Source: an uncultured Dysgonomonas sp. (GTDB lineage: Bacteria > Bacteroidota > Bacteroidia > Bacteroidales > Dysgonomonadaceae). From it: 64,000 nt of DNA. The notes beneath the pieces are model-generated. The model made no database searches. It saw only the letters and a list, made by a program, of their open reading frames with translations, and had not been told where the DNA came from. The first letter of the stretch is position 1. Each line of letters opens with the position of its first letter. The stretch covers positions 62,001 to 126,000 of the forward strand of contig USOX01000006.1 of the NCBI GenBank assembly GCA_900556485.1, in the 5' to 3' direction. Shown here piece after piece: positions 44,323-53,718 of this stretch. Position numbers and translations under genes: made by a program.

Positions 44323-45711
44323 ATGAAAAACGAATTTAATAAGGCATATATTTTTGGAATAACGCTTGTTGCGACCATTGGAGGATTACTCTTTGGGTAT
44401 GACACGGCGGTAATATCCGGAGCCGAAAAATCGATTCAGGCATACTTGATAGAACCTCTTAATCTGGGCTCTTTTGCTCATGGAGCAACAGTTTCGAGTG
44501 CTTTGATCGGATGTATAATTGGAGGATTTTTGTCCGGATTTTTATCTTCACGGCTAGGACGTAAAAAATCACTACTTCTGGCAGCTACACTTTTTTTCCT
44601 ATCAGCTTTAGGATCAGGCTTTCCTGAAACTTTGTTCTTCACAGAAGGAGAGACTTCTATGGCATTATTGTTTACATTCAACTTCTATCGTATAATTGGA
44701 GGTATTGGAGTGGGCTTGGCATCAGCTGTTTGTCCTATGTATATTGGCGAAATTGCACCTGCTGAAATCAGAGGACGGTTGGTTTCGTTCAATCAATTTG
44801 CTATCATTTTTGGTATGTTAGTTGTGTACTTCGTAAACTGGGGTATTGCAAACGGACAAACTATAGAATGGATCAATGCTATTGGCTGGCGTTATATGTT
44901 TGCATCTGAAGCTATTCCGGCTGCTTTATTTGGATTATTGTTATTGTTGGTACCAGAAACTCCTCGTTATCTGGCATTGACAGAACAGAATGATAAAGCA
45001 TTAGCGGTATTGAAGAAGATCAACGGATCGGAAGAAAAAGCTCAGTCAATATTAAATGATATAAAAGGTACTGTATCAGGGAATGTAAAAGCAAAGCTGT
45101 TTTCATATGGAAAGAAAGTGATTATTATAGGTATATTACTATCTATTTTTCAACAGTTTGTAGGAATCAATGTAGCGCTATATTATGCGCCTCGTATTTT
45201 TGAGAGTATGGGAGCTGCTAAAGATGCTTCGATGCTTCAGACCATTATTATGGGGCTTGTAAATGTAATATTTACAGTCGTTGCAATTCTTACTGTAGAT
45301 AAATGGGGACGTAAACCTCTGCTTATCACGGGCTCTATTGGTATGGCTATAGGCATGTTTGCCATCTCAGGTTTAGCATTTAATAATATTATAGGTATCA
45401 GTACTCTGGTGTTTATTATCATCTATACGGCATCATTTATGATGTCGTGGGGACCGATTTGCTGGGTTCTTATAGCTGAAATATTCCCGAATAAGATACG
45501 AGGACAGGCTGTTGCTATTGCCGTTGCTGCTCAATGGTTTGCAAACTATCTGATATCTTCTACTTATCCGCCAATGATGGAATTCAGCGGAGGTATGACT
45601 TATGGTTTTTACGGGTTAATGGCTGTTCTTTCTGCATTGTTTGTTTGGAAGATGGTTCCTGAAACTAAAGGTAAAACATTGGAAGATATGGAAAAAGTAT
45701 GGACAAAATAA
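44323..45711 (+). CDS. xylE: D-xylose/H+ symporter, MFS sugar porter
   Basis: Twelve-helix inner-membrane transporter of 462 residues importing xylose with protons. Sugar-porter motifs are visible: GGLLFGYDTAVISGAEKSIQ in helix 1, SSRLGRKKSLLLAA between helices 2 and 3, EIAPAEIRGRLVSFNQ, VPETPRYLALT at the central loop, QQFVGINVALYYAP in helix 7, and VPETKGKTLEDME at the end. The genomic link to xylA and xylB supports the xylose assignment. A strong shared terminator follows. Confidence 0.94.
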   Translation: MKNEFNKAYIFGITLVATIGGLLFGYDTAVISGAEKSIQAYLIEPLNLGSFAHGATVSSALIGCIIGGFLSGFLSSRLGRKKSLLLAATLFFLSALGSGFPETLFFTEGETSMALLFTFNFYRIIGGIGVGLASAVCPMYIGEIAPAEIRGRLVSFNQFAIIFGMLVVYFVNWGIANGQTIEWINAIGWRYMFASEAIPAALFGLLLLLVPETPRYLALTEQNDKALAVLKKINGSEEKAQSILNDIKGTVSGNVKAKLFSYGKKVIIIGILLSIFQQFVGINVALYYAPRIFESMGAAKDASMLQTIIMGLVNVIFTVVAILTVDKWGRKPLLITGSIGMAIGMFAISGLAFNNIIGISTLVFIIIYTASFMMSWGPICWVLIAEIFPNKIRGQAVAIAVAAQWFANYLISSTYPPMMEFSGGMTYGFYGLMAVLSALFVWKMVPETKGKTLEDMEKVWTK

Positions 45712-45731
45712 GAGTTTCATTATAATTAAAC

Positions 45732-45771
45732 AAAGAGAGGATGTTTTGATCGATTCAAACATCCTCTCTTT
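45732..45771. terminator. Bidirectional terminator after the xyl operon
   Basis: Perfect 15-bp arms AAAGAGAGGATGTTT (45732-45746) and AAACATCCTCTCTTT (45757-45771), ten-base loop, between convergent genes. Confidence 0.9.
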
Positions 45772-45790
45772 ATATTTTCTAACTGATTCT

Positions 45791-46864
45791 TTATTTAGTT
45801 TTTGTTTTGTACTTATTTAAAATAGCCAGAATATCATCGTTTAAATCACCAAAGATAGAAATGCCACTTGCTCCATTCTCTAAAGCATACTTTATTCCTT
45901 CTTCTACTTCTTCGTTATTCTTAAAATCAGGTATAAACAAGCCTGCATAAATAGGAAATCGTCCGTCAACTCCGCGCATGCCTTGTTTTACTGCATCTCC
46001 AATCCAAGGAACATCTTCTTTGTAGAACCCATGATAAATCATTGGATAAACAGCATCTAATGGCCAATTAGTCCAGTCTTGACGAACAAGGCGTTTGGCA
46101 ACATCAGGCGTAGGAAATACAGCAGCAGTAAGTGGTTTATTGTATGATTCAGCAACATCATGTATTTTATTTACAATATCGGAAACTGCATCGTATCTGA
46201 AAGTGCGCCACGACAGACTTTCCTGTGGGTATTGGATACTGTCGATATCTTTATGGTACTTTTCTTTGAATTTCGTTTTGCAAATATCACAATAACAATA
46301 GTCGTATTGAGGTAGCTCCTCTGTTTGTACAATATCATACACTTTCCATAGATTAACAGCTAATACAACATCAGAAAAACGTACATAGTCCATGTGGATA
46401 CCATCTACATAGTCTTTAGCCAATGCATTTTTTACATCATTTACTAAAAATTCTGCAACTTCAGGGCGCGATGGACACATCCAACGATAATAATCAACAT
46501 AGGGTGGTTTATCGGCACAAGATTCACCTTTTCTGTTTATAGCAGCCCATTCTGGATGATTGCTCAATGCATCTCCTCTGTTCATGATCCACATCCAGCG
46601 ATGTGCTTCCAAACCTTGGGATTTAGCAGCACGGTAATGTTTTTCGCTATCGGCTTCGAAGAATATGCCGGCAATACCAGCATCATAATACTTCTTGTAG
46701 CGGGCGGCTAATTCTTCTTCTGAATCTTTTTCTTGAGGATTGATCCATACCCAATGCTTATAAGTAGAGTCATCTTTTATTTCTTCTTTCTTTGTCGAGT
46801 TGCATCCAGATAAGAGAAATAAAGAGCATATACCAAACAGATAAAGTTTTGATAATTTGTTCAT
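45791..46864 (-). CDS. Lipoprotein with glycoside-hydrolase-like TIM barrel (GHL10/DUF187-like)
   Basis: A 357-residue lipoprotein (lipobox LLSGC, Cys21). The body resembles the family 10-like glycosidase group: WVWINPQEKD at the first strand, AGIAGIFFEADSEKHYRAAK, LEAHRWMWIMN, YVDGIHMDYVRFSD with acidic residues at the barrel mouth, and ISIFGDLNDD at the end. A CYCDICKTKFKEKYH segment (about 193-207) could bind metal and is common in this barrel group. Substrate unknown. It lies 13 bases downstream of the CBM9-like gene, so the two form an operon probably acting on the same glycan. Confidence 0.78.
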   Translation of the reverse strand: MNKLSKLYLFGICSLFLLSGCNSTKKEEIKDDSTYKHWVWINPQEKDSEEELAARYKKYYDAGIAGIFFEADSEKHYRAAKSQGLEAHRWMWIMNRGDALSNHPEWAAINRKGESCADKPPYVDYYRWMCPSRPEVAEFLVNDVKNALAKDYVDGIHMDYVRFSDVVLAVNLWKVYDIVQTEELPQYDYCYCDICKTKFKEKYHKDIDSIQYPQESLSWRTFRYDAVSDIVNKIHDVAESYNKPLTAAVFPTPDVAKRLVRQDWTNWPLDAVYPMIYHGFYKEDVPWIGDAVKQGMRGVDGRFPIYAGLFIPDFKNNEEVEEGIKYALENGASGISIFGDLNDDILAILNKYKTKTK

Positions 46865-46877
46865 TTCTAAAGTGTTT

Positions 46878-47963
46878 TTATTTTAATATTAGTCCATCTT
46901 CGTTAATACTTTCCCATTTATCGTCTTCATCTTTAATTTTGATATCGAAACGGCTATTGGTAGAAGCAATTGAAAGCTTATTTATTTTGGAGTCGATTGT
47001 AATATTCAGTTTATCTAAACCTAACTCATTTAGCGTGGTTGCATATCGGTTGTTTTTTCTTAGGAAGTCTTTTTGCATGTAATAAGCCAGCCATAAATAT
47101 TGCTTTTGTTTCTCGCTATATGGTAAAACAAACACATCTTTTCCACTTTTTGAGAATTGAAGATATCCCCATCGCTCGGGGCGATGCATATCTACTATTC
47201 CTTGTGGCGACCATACCCAGTTATTTTCGGGAAGAACATCGCCATCAGCATCTCTTCTTTTTACGTACTGTCCATCCTCAATATCGGTATCCCATTGCAC
47301 ACGTGAAAAATTGATTCGCCAGATTTCTTTATCCTCAGGCACATTTATGTGGTTGCTTAATGACAATGCCCTATATGGAATGGCCATTTCGATAGTCCAG
47401 CCTTCGTCTATATCATGTGGATTATTCAAAGTCCCATGTACTTTTACGGCATGCAACATCCCGGCCGTATCCCAGCTGAATAACGGCACGCCTCCATTGC
47501 GATATGGTTTGGTTAGAAAGAGGTCGAATATATTGTTTAATGCGTTTATTTCTATTTCAAAATAACTATGTGTTGTGTTATATGGATCGAGAAATACTTC
47601 AAAATCGTTATCATAAAAAATGATTTGATCTCGTTTAGTCAAGGTTCCCCACACATGAGGGTCTTTTAGTTCGGCTGCGATGTATAGATAATTGTCATCC
47701 CATAGCATTTTAGCTCTGGTCTGATAATAAGGTTTAGGTTTTAAGTCTCCTTCAATGTCTTGGAAATATCCAGTCCAAGTAGCTTTTTGCCAAGCATCTT
47801 CATTTATGTCTCCATCAATTTCGGGAGCAATATCTGTGTAGGGCACAACGTAGCTCAGAGGTGGAGTGAATAAATTACTATACTTTTGGAAAGGAGACTG
47901 AGAAGAAAGAGGAATAGAGATAAGTGAGAACAGAAATAATAGTATCCAGATATTTTTCAGCAT
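46878..47963 (-). CDS. Exported CBM9-like carbohydrate-binding protein
   Basis: A 361-residue exported protein (signal peptide about 1-21, ending PLSS-QS). Residues about 45-270 match the CBM9-like beta sandwich: APEIDGDINEDAWQKATWTG, MLWDDNYLYIAAELKDPHVW, DNDFEVFLDPYNTTHSYFEI, EGWTIEMAIPYRAL, and WRINFSRVQWD with WVWSPQGIVDMHRPERWGYL. Such modules bind xylan or other glycan ends. No catalytic domain is visible in the last 90 residues, which look helical. It is the promoter-proximal gene of a two-gene operon with the TIM-barrel lipoprotein. Confidence 0.82.
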   Translation of the reverse strand: MLKNIWILLFLFSLISIPLSSQSPFQKYSNLFTPPLSYVVPYTDIAPEIDGDINEDAWQKATWTGYFQDIEGDLKPKPYYQTRAKMLWDDNYLYIAAELKDPHVWGTLTKRDQIIFYDNDFEVFLDPYNTTHSYFEIEINALNNIFDLFLTKPYRNGGVPLFSWDTAGMLHAVKVHGTLNNPHDIDEGWTIEMAIPYRALSLSNHINVPEDKEIWRINFSRVQWDTDIEDGQYVKRRDADGDVLPENNWVWSPQGIVDMHRPERWGYLQFSKSGKDVFVLPYSEKQKQYLWLAYYMQKDFLRKNNRYATTLNELGLDKLNITIDSKINKLSIASTNSRFDIKIKDEDDKWESINEDGLILK

Positions 47964-47992
47964 AATATAGATTAATTTGTCATATTGAAACC

Positions 47993-48000
47993 CAAAGTTA
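47993..48000 (-). promoter_or_regulatory. -7 promoter element for the CBM9-like/GHL10 operon
   Basis: The minus strand reads TAACTTTG, matching TAnnTTTG, 29 bases upstream of the start at 47963. Confidence 0.45.
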
Positions 48001-48090
48001 TGATTTTTAAATGATATAAACCAATAGCAATATCATATTGAAATTGCCAAGCTTAACAATTAGATATTATATAATATGAGGCTTTTTGCC

Positions 48091-48098
48091 TACCTTTG
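48091..48098 (+). promoter_or_regulatory. -7 promoter element for the ABC-F gene
   Basis: TACCTTTG matches TAnnTTTG, 31 bases upstream of the ATG at 48130. Confidence 0.5.
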
Positions 48099-48129
48099 CA
48101 CCTTCAAAAAATAAAATGGATTTATTCGA

Positions 48130-49746
48130 ATGTTAATTGTTGATAGTTTAAAAGTTGAATTAGGAGATAGGATATTGTTTGACAATATCAGTTATATAAT
48201 AAATGATAAAGATAAAATTGCTCTTGTAGGGAAGAATGGTACAGGAAAAAGTACTATGCTAAAGATACTTGCAGGAGTGAATACACACTATAAAGGAACG
48301 ATTACCGGACCAGACGGAGTTACCATAGGATACCTGCCTCAGGTAATGAAAATTACAGATGAACGTACGGTTCGCGAAGAAGCATCACTTGCATTTTCAC
48401 ATATTTTTGACTTACAAGCCAAGATCGAAGATATGAACAAGCAATTGGAAACTCGTACAGACTATGAATCGGATGATTATGCTAAGCTTATAGATGACTT
48501 TACACATGCTCATGAGCGTTTGGCAATGGTAGAAGGTATCAACTTTGAAGGAGAAGTAGAAAAAGCTTTGCTTGGTTTAGGTTTCAAACGAGATGATTTA
48601 GACCGCTCAACAAGCGAATTTAGCGGAGGTTGGCGTATGCGCATAGAATTGGCTAAATTGCTGCTTCGAAATCCTGATGTGATGTTACTTGATGAGCCTA
48701 CAAATCACCTGGATATAGAATCGATAGGTTGGCTTGAGGAGTTCATTAGTACACAGGCTAAGGCAGTTGTGCTTATTTCGCATGACCGGGCATTTATTGA
48801 TGCTGTTACTACTCGTACTATTGAATTGACAATGGGGCGTATTTATGATTATAAGGTAAATTATACTAAATATGTGGAACTGCGTCAGGAACGCCGTCAA
48901 CAGCAAATACATGCATGGGAGGCCCAACAGAAGCAAATTGCCGAAATGGAAGAATTTATAGAACGCTTCCGGGCTCAGGCAGCCAAGGCCGTGCTTGTAC
49001 AAAGCCGTGTCCGTCAGTTAGAGAAAATGGAACGTGTAGAAATAGATGAAGAAGATAAGTCTCATATACGTATCCGATTTCAACCTGCTACACGATCAGG
49101 AAATTATCCATTAACTGTGGATATGGTCACCAAAAAATACGATGATTATCTGGTGTTTGAAAATGCCAATCTGATGATAGAGCGAGGTGAGAAAATAGCA
49201 CTTGCCGGAAAGAATGGAGAGGGTAAATCTACTTTTGTTAAATGTGTTATGGGAGAAACTCCATATGAAGGAAGCATGATACTTGGCCATAATGTACAGA
49301 TTGGTTATTTTGCACAAAATCAGGCTGATCTATTAGATGAAGATCTGACTGTATTTGAAACTATAGATAGGGTTGCAGAAGGTGATATCCGTACACAAAT
49401 AAGGAATATATTAGGTGCTTTTATGTTTAACCGTGATGATTCGGAAAAGAAGGTGAAAGTGCTCTCGGGTGGAGAAAGAACTCGTCTGGCTATGATAAAA
49501 TTGTTATTAGAACCTGTAAACCTGCTTATTCTGGATGAGCCGACAAACCACCTAGACCTGAAGACGAAAGAAGTTCTAAAGAATGCTCTCTTAGATTATG
49601 ATGGAACAGTAGTACTAGTTTCGCATGATAGGGATTTCTTAGACGGACTTGTGACTAAGGTATATGAATTCTCTGATAAAAAAGTGAGAGAGCATATTGG
49701 GGGAATTAAAGACTTTTTGGCAAAGAAAAAAGCTTTGTCGTCGTAG
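48130..49746 (+). CDS. ABC-F family ATPase (ribosome-associated)
   Basis: Soluble protein of 538 residues with two ABC domains and no membrane part. The first Walker A is GKNGTGKST (about 35-43) with signature FSGGWRMRIEL and Walker B VMLLDEPTNHLD. The second Walker A is GKNGEGKST (about 357-365) with LSGGERTRLAM and LLILDEPTNHLD. A charged linker with paired helices (about 245-310, RQERRQQQIHAWEAQQKQIA) separates them. ABC-F proteins act on ribosomes as translation factors or antibiotic-protection factors. Overall organisation is Uup/YbiT-like rather than a specialised resistance protein, but this cannot be settled here. Confidence 0.92.
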   Translation: MLIVDSLKVELGDRILFDNISYIINDKDKIALVGKNGTGKSTMLKILAGVNTHYKGTITGPDGVTIGYLPQVMKITDERTVREEASLAFSHIFDLQAKIEDMNKQLETRTDYESDDYAKLIDDFTHAHERLAMVEGINFEGEVEKALLGLGFKRDDLDRSTSEFSGGWRMRIELAKLLLRNPDVMLLDEPTNHLDIESIGWLEEFISTQAKAVVLISHDRAFIDAVTTRTIELTMGRIYDYKVNYTKYVELRQERRQQQIHAWEAQQKQIAEMEEFIERFRAQAAKAVLVQSRVRQLEKMERVEIDEEDKSHIRIRFQPATRSGNYPLTVDMVTKKYDDYLVFENANLMIERGEKIALAGKNGEGKSTFVKCVMGETPYEGSMILGHNVQIGYFAQNQADLLDEDLTVFETIDRVAEGDIRTQIRNILGAFMFNRDDSEKKVKVLSGGERTRLAMIKLLLEPVNLLILDEPTNHLDLKTKEVLKNALLDYDGTVVLVSHDRDFLDGLVTKVYEFSDKKVREHIGGIKDFLAKKKALSS

Positions 49747-49792
49747 AATTTCAAGATTTCATAATTTCAGAATCTCAAAATTATATCTTGAA
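49747..49792 (+). repeat. Short gene-end repeat, copy B, with hairpin potential
   Basis: Positions 49747-49781 resemble 41164-41198. In addition TTCAAGAT (49750-49757) pairs with ATCTTGAA (49785-49792), and ATAATTT inside pairs with AAATTAT, giving a long bulged stem between the convergent ABC-F and GldFG genes. There is no clear T-tail. Confidence 0.5.
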
Positions 49793-49810
49793 TACATGAT
49801 ATACAATAAA

Positions 49811-52210
49811 TTATTTCTCATATTTTTGTTTGCGATAGAGAATAGCTCCTCCCATTATTAGGAGGATAAACAAGATAGGGAAGCCTACATTCAGAACAGC
49901 ATATTTGTTTCTGTTTTCATAGGCTTCTTTTTTATTTAATATATGCATCTGTTGTTTTTTAGCTCGTAAAGCCATTAGCCCGTCTTCGTCGGTTAACCAA
50001 TTTACTGCATTTACAATAAAATCTCTGTTGCCAAACTGTTGATTTGAAGCTCTGTTGTATCCCATAGGCAGAGGTTGTGAATTTTGTCTCTGACCTTGTA
50101 TTTCATTCGATATTATTTCGGAAGAGGCTACAGCAATCATTTTTGTAGGTTTACTCTCCATTACAGTCTTATTTGATGTGATTACACTATCAGGAATCAT
50201 TCTATTTATATATGCAGACCTAAATACTCCTTCCAAGCTGACAGCTACAGGTAGAAATGATTGATTAAAATAATCAGTTATATCTTGAATCCGCTCTATA
50301 TCAAAATCTATTAAATCAGGCACCTTTACTAAATGAGTGTTAGCAGAAGTAGTTAATAAAACCTCTTTTTTTGTATCAGATGAATTATTTACAAAGTCAA
50401 CAGAGCTTGCAAAACCTGCTTTTACATCCATTATATTTTTAGTGATAGGATTGTCAAGTGAGGGAATCAGCAACGGCTGATAGTAGCTTGGGATTAAAAG
50501 AGATTGTCCATCGTCTGTCATAACATAAGTAGATACAGACTGCTTATCTTGTATTAGTTCCGGGTTGATACGTATTCCATAATTGAAAAGTAAGTCATCA
50601 AGATTTACATCATTCTTTATACTTGCAGAATGCCCTACCCTAGCTAACTCCTGATGAGAATAATATACTCCATCAATCAACCATAGAACTTTTCCTCCCT
50701 TCATTATATATTGGTCTATAATGTATTTCTCGGCTTCAGTATATTTTTTCAGAGGCCCTGCTATTATTATGGCATCAAATTCGTTAAGTATATCTATTTC
50801 ACTACCAATTTGTCCGCGATTCACTGTATAATATTTAGACAGAAGTTCTTCTGCATCATAAACATAGGCTCTCGATAATTCGTCGTGACCTTCGATAAAA
50901 GCAATAGATTTTGGTGTTTTTTGATTCAATAATCTGATTGCATCAATAAATTCGAATTCCAAACTTTCGGCGGAAGCATTCAGATTTTCGTCAGCTGTAT
51001 TTACAGCTATATTTTTTAATAAAGGAACAAATAAAGTATCCTGATGATTAGTAATTTGGGCATAGGGATAAATTATCTTTCTGCTCATTTTTCCTTCCCT
51101 GTCGATTTCATTAAGGGTAATGCCTCCAATTCCTCTTGTTTGAAAAGCTTCCTGTAATGATGCTAAATTATCACTTGTGGATTGATATGGATTTACATAC
51201 TTTATGTCTATGAGTTGTGGTGTATAGTTGTTGAAATCATTTAATAAATCGATAGTGGCATTTCTTAAGTACTGAAAACCATAATTTAATTCTCCATTGA
51301 GATAAATAGTTACTTCGTATGGTTTTTCTGTAGCAGATTGTTCTAATATTTTCTTAGAATAATCACTTAATGTATATCGTTTATCTATTGTATAATCAAG
51401 GCGATAGTTAGGTATGTAAGACAATGCGAAATTTATTATTAATACAACAATAATAGCTGCAATAGCCGAAACAATTTTACTCTTTTGCCTATTGTTCAAA
51501 ATAAGTATAGCAGCATAAACGAAAATAAGTATATAATTAAAGATGGGTATAAGATCATGCACCTGTATAACACCTCTCTGCATTAGCTTGCAATGAAACA
51601 GTAAACCTAACGAAGATAAGGTTAGATGGGTTTCGCCTGATAGAAAAAGCATTGAAATAAGATCGAAACCATAGTAAATAAACAAGGAGATGAAAATTGA
51701 TATAATAAGTGCTACGATCTGGTTATTTGTAATAGCAGAACTAAACAGGCCTACAGCAATAAAAACCGCAGCTATCAGCATTATTGATGTATATGAAGCG
51801 GTAATGCTACCCAGATCGATATTTCCTACAGGATTGGCCAACTGGTATAGCGAATATACATATACTATTGTAGGTAGGATAGTAACAAAAACAAAAATGA
51901 GAGTGGTCAGAAATTTACTGAAATATATAGCAATAATATGTACAGGGCGAGAGAGTAAAGTATCGAGAGTTTTGTTTCGTTTTTCTTCGGCAAATAGGCG
52001 CATAGTAAGTGCCGGTATCAATACTGACAGTAGTATAGGGCTGATGGCAAAGAAATTTTTCATCTCAGCATATCCACTATCAATCAGATTGTAATTTCCA
52101 GAAAAAGTCCACAGCATTAACCCTGAAATAAGCAAAAAAGCGAATGCAAAAAAGGCTCCGGCAGGGGAACAAAAAACAGACTTAAGTTCTTTAAATACTA
52201 AAGCTTTCAT
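49811..52210 (-). CDS. Fused GldF-GldG gliding-associated ABC transporter protein
   Basis: About 799 residues from the ATG at 52210 (an upstream TTG at 52231 is less likely). The first 240 residues are an ABC-2 permease like GldF: six hydrophobic segments after KELKSVFCSPAGAFFAFAFL, and RLFAEEKRNKTLDTLLSRPV. After a further membrane helix comes the large extracytoplasmic GldG-like part (SIAFIEGHDELSRAYVYDAE, IIIAGPLKKYTEAEKYIIDQ, GGKVLWLIDG), ending in a C-terminal membrane helix and RKQKYEK. In Flavobacterium these are two separate genes. No GldA ATPase is adjacent. Gliding is not implied in Bacteroidales, where such proteins occur without known motility. Confidence 0.85.
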   Translation of the reverse strand: MKALVFKELKSVFCSPAGAFFAFAFLLISGLMLWTFSGNYNLIDSGYAEMKNFFAISPILLSVLIPALTMRLFAEEKRNKTLDTLLSRPVHIIAIYFSKFLTTLIFVFVTILPTIVYVYSLYQLANPVGNIDLGSITASYTSIMLIAAVFIAVGLFSSAITNNQIVALIISIFISLFIYYGFDLISMLFLSGETHLTLSSLGLLFHCKLMQRGVIQVHDLIPIFNYILIFVYAAILILNNRQKSKIVSAIAAIIVVLIINFALSYIPNYRLDYTIDKRYTLSDYSKKILEQSATEKPYEVTIYLNGELNYGFQYLRNATIDLLNDFNNYTPQLIDIKYVNPYQSTSDNLASLQEAFQTRGIGGITLNEIDREGKMSRKIIYPYAQITNHQDTLFVPLLKNIAVNTADENLNASAESLEFEFIDAIRLLNQKTPKSIAFIEGHDELSRAYVYDAEELLSKYYTVNRGQIGSEIDILNEFDAIIIAGPLKKYTEAEKYIIDQYIMKGGKVLWLIDGVYYSHQELARVGHSASIKNDVNLDDLLFNYGIRINPELIQDKQSVSTYVMTDDGQSLLIPSYYQPLLIPSLDNPITKNIMDVKAGFASSVDFVNNSSDTKKEVLLTTSANTHLVKVPDLIDFDIERIQDITDYFNQSFLPVAVSLEGVFRSAYINRMIPDSVITSNKTVMESKPTKMIAVASSEIISNEIQGQRQNSQPLPMGYNRASNQQFGNRDFIVNAVNWLTDEDGLMALRAKKQQMHILNKKEAYENRNKYAVLNVGFPILFILLIMGGAILYRKQKYEK

Positions 52211-52283
52211 ATCTTTGTAATTGTAGGACAAGCAATTGTTGTACCGAATTCTGAATTAGACTTTCAAGACTGACCTGAAAATA

Positions 52284-53093
52284 ATGGTAAAACGGTTTGT
52301 AAAGATAGTTATTTTATTTGTGCTGATAATCCTTGTATTATTAGGTGGTTGGCGTATGTTTAATAGTCTTGAACGGAATAAACAGTTTTTTTCTGAAAAT
52401 ATTTATAATTATGTGTCTCCAGAGGCTGTAGAAATAATCAGTATTAATAAAAAGTACAAATCGGGTGATTTGTTACTTTATGATACCGATTTATATGATT
52501 TAATACCTATTGATAAAGATTTTTTATTGTCTCCGGTAATAATTACTAAAGATAAGAAAGAAAACAGGGTTTTGCTTGCAAAGATTAAATATGAAGATCA
52601 ACAAGAAATATTATACTTTATAAAGAATTATGTAGCAGCACCTATCAGGGAAAAGAATACCAGATATAAAAATACTGATATATATACTTATTCTTTACAG
52701 GATGGAAGGTTTTTATCGTGTACGTTTTATAAGGGAATTTTTGTAGCAAGCAGAAGTTATAAGTCTATCAAATCATTCATAGATACAGATACAGAGAATT
52801 CATTTTTTAAGAATTATGAAATTGAACATATAGATAAACAATCACCAATTGATATTTATATAAAAGTAGATAATAATGTCTTTGTATTAGATTATGCCAA
52901 AGATAATGACACTATAAAATTTACCGGACATATATATGATACTCCATCACGAAAATTCGATTCAATAAAAATCGGCTATGAATATTTGCCTTATTTCATA
53001 CCTTTGCACGACAGTTTATGCATTGACAAAATAGATATAATGAACGAAAATTATCCTCCAGAAGTTAAAATTGTATTAAACAAAATATATTAA
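52284..53093 (+). CDS. Membrane-anchored protein of unknown function, possibly DUF3352-like
   Basis: A 269-residue protein with one N-terminal membrane helix (about 7-25) and an extracytoplasmic remainder rich in Lys, Ile, Tyr and Asp. The alternation around TDIYTYSLQDGRFLSCTFYK and GIFVASRSYKSIKSFIDTDT recalls DUF3352-type proteins, but the match is by eye and weak. It starts 73 bases from the GldF-GldG gene and diverges from it, so a shared regulatory region is possible. No catalytic motif is visible. Confidence 0.7.
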   Translation: MVKRFVKIVILFVLIILVLLGGWRMFNSLERNKQFFSENIYNYVSPEAVEIISINKKYKSGDLLLYDTDLYDLIPIDKDFLLSPVIITKDKKENRVLLAKIKYEDQQEILYFIKNYVAAPIREKNTRYKNTDIYTYSLQDGRFLSCTFYKGIFVASRSYKSIKSFIDTDTENSFFKNYEIEHIDKQSPIDIYIKVDNNVFVLDYAKDNDTIKFTGHIYDTPSRKFDSIKIGYEYLPYFIPLHDSLCIDKIDIMNENYPPEVKIVLNKIY

Positions 53094-53138
53094 TTTACGT
53101 TTAATAAATAATAGTTTATCTATAATGTAGAAAGTTTT

Positions 53139-53209
53139 TGACACAAAAAGGAACATATTTAAAGTAGTTGAAAAAGTGTGTCGTTTGTGTCATTTTATAA
53201 ATTTGAATT
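53139..53209 (+). repeat. Extragenic repeat, copy 3 (without module)
   Basis: The core AAAAAGTGTGTC with GTTTGTGTCATTTT (53171-53197) is nearly identical to 61056-61082. The right-hand continuation AATTTGAAT (53200-53208) is also shared with 61086-61094. TGACACAAA at 53139-53147 is the reverse complement of TTTGTGTCA at 53184-53192, allowing a hairpin. It ends 20 bases before the mscL ATG. Confidence 0.7.
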
Positions 53210-53228
53210 ATCAATAATCAAATATAAT

Positions 53229-53639
53229 ATGTCAGTTTTAAAGGAATTAAAAGAATTTATGATGCGTGGCAACGTTGTCGATATGGCAGTCGGTGTTATC
53301 GTGGGTGGGGCTTTTGGGAAAATTGTATCATCGCTTGTTAGTGATATTATAATGCCTCCAATAGGAATAATATTAGGTGGTGTAGACTTTACAGACCTTA
53401 AGTTTATATTGAAAGATGCTGTTGGTGACACTCCGGCCGTAAGTGTCAATTATGGTACTTTTATACAAACCATATTAGACTTTATGATTATAGCTACAGC
53501 TATTTTCTTTGCGATTAAAGGGATGAATGCTCTAAAGAAGAAAAAAGAAGAAGCTCCTGCTGCGCCTCCTGCTCCAAGCAAAGAGGAAGTCCTTTTAACT
53601 GAGATCAGAGATTTATTGAAAGAACAGAATAAAAAATAG
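53229..53639 (+). CDS. mscL: Large-conductance mechanosensitive channel MscL
   Basis: Homopentameric inner-membrane channel that opens under membrane tension and releases solutes on osmotic downshock. From the ATG at 53229 the protein has 136 residues, matching the family. The N-terminal helix and first membrane segment read [39 protein letters not shown]; the second membrane helix is near [21 protein letters not shown] Lys/Glu/Ala/Pro-rich cytoplasmic helix ends it. Longer upstream starts would run into the extragenic repeat and are rejected. Confidence 0.95.
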   Translation: MSVLKELKEFMMRGNVVDMAVGVIVGGAFGKIVSSLVSDIIMPPIGIILGGVDFTDLKFILKDAVGDTPAVSVNYGTFIQTILDFMIIATAIFFAIKGMNALKKKKEEAPAAPPAPSKEEVLLTEIRDLLKEQNKK

Positions 53640-53661
53640 GGTTTGTTTAGATACTATTTGT

Positions 53662-53669
53662 TATTTTTG
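53662..53669 (+). promoter_or_regulatory. -7 promoter element for the first M48 gene
   Basis: TATTTTTG fits TAnnTTTG and lies 49 bases before the ATG at 53719. TTTG at 53642-53645 is present, but only 16 bases away, shorter than usual. Confidence 0.4.
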
Positions 53670-53718
53670 CAAATAACATATAAAAAACTTTAACTATACA
53701 CAAAAAACAAACAATCCT

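Noticed and set aside
53178..53228. GTG start extending MscL by 17 residues
   Set aside because: It begins inside the extragenic repeat, and the ATG at 53229 gives the standard MscL N-terminus.
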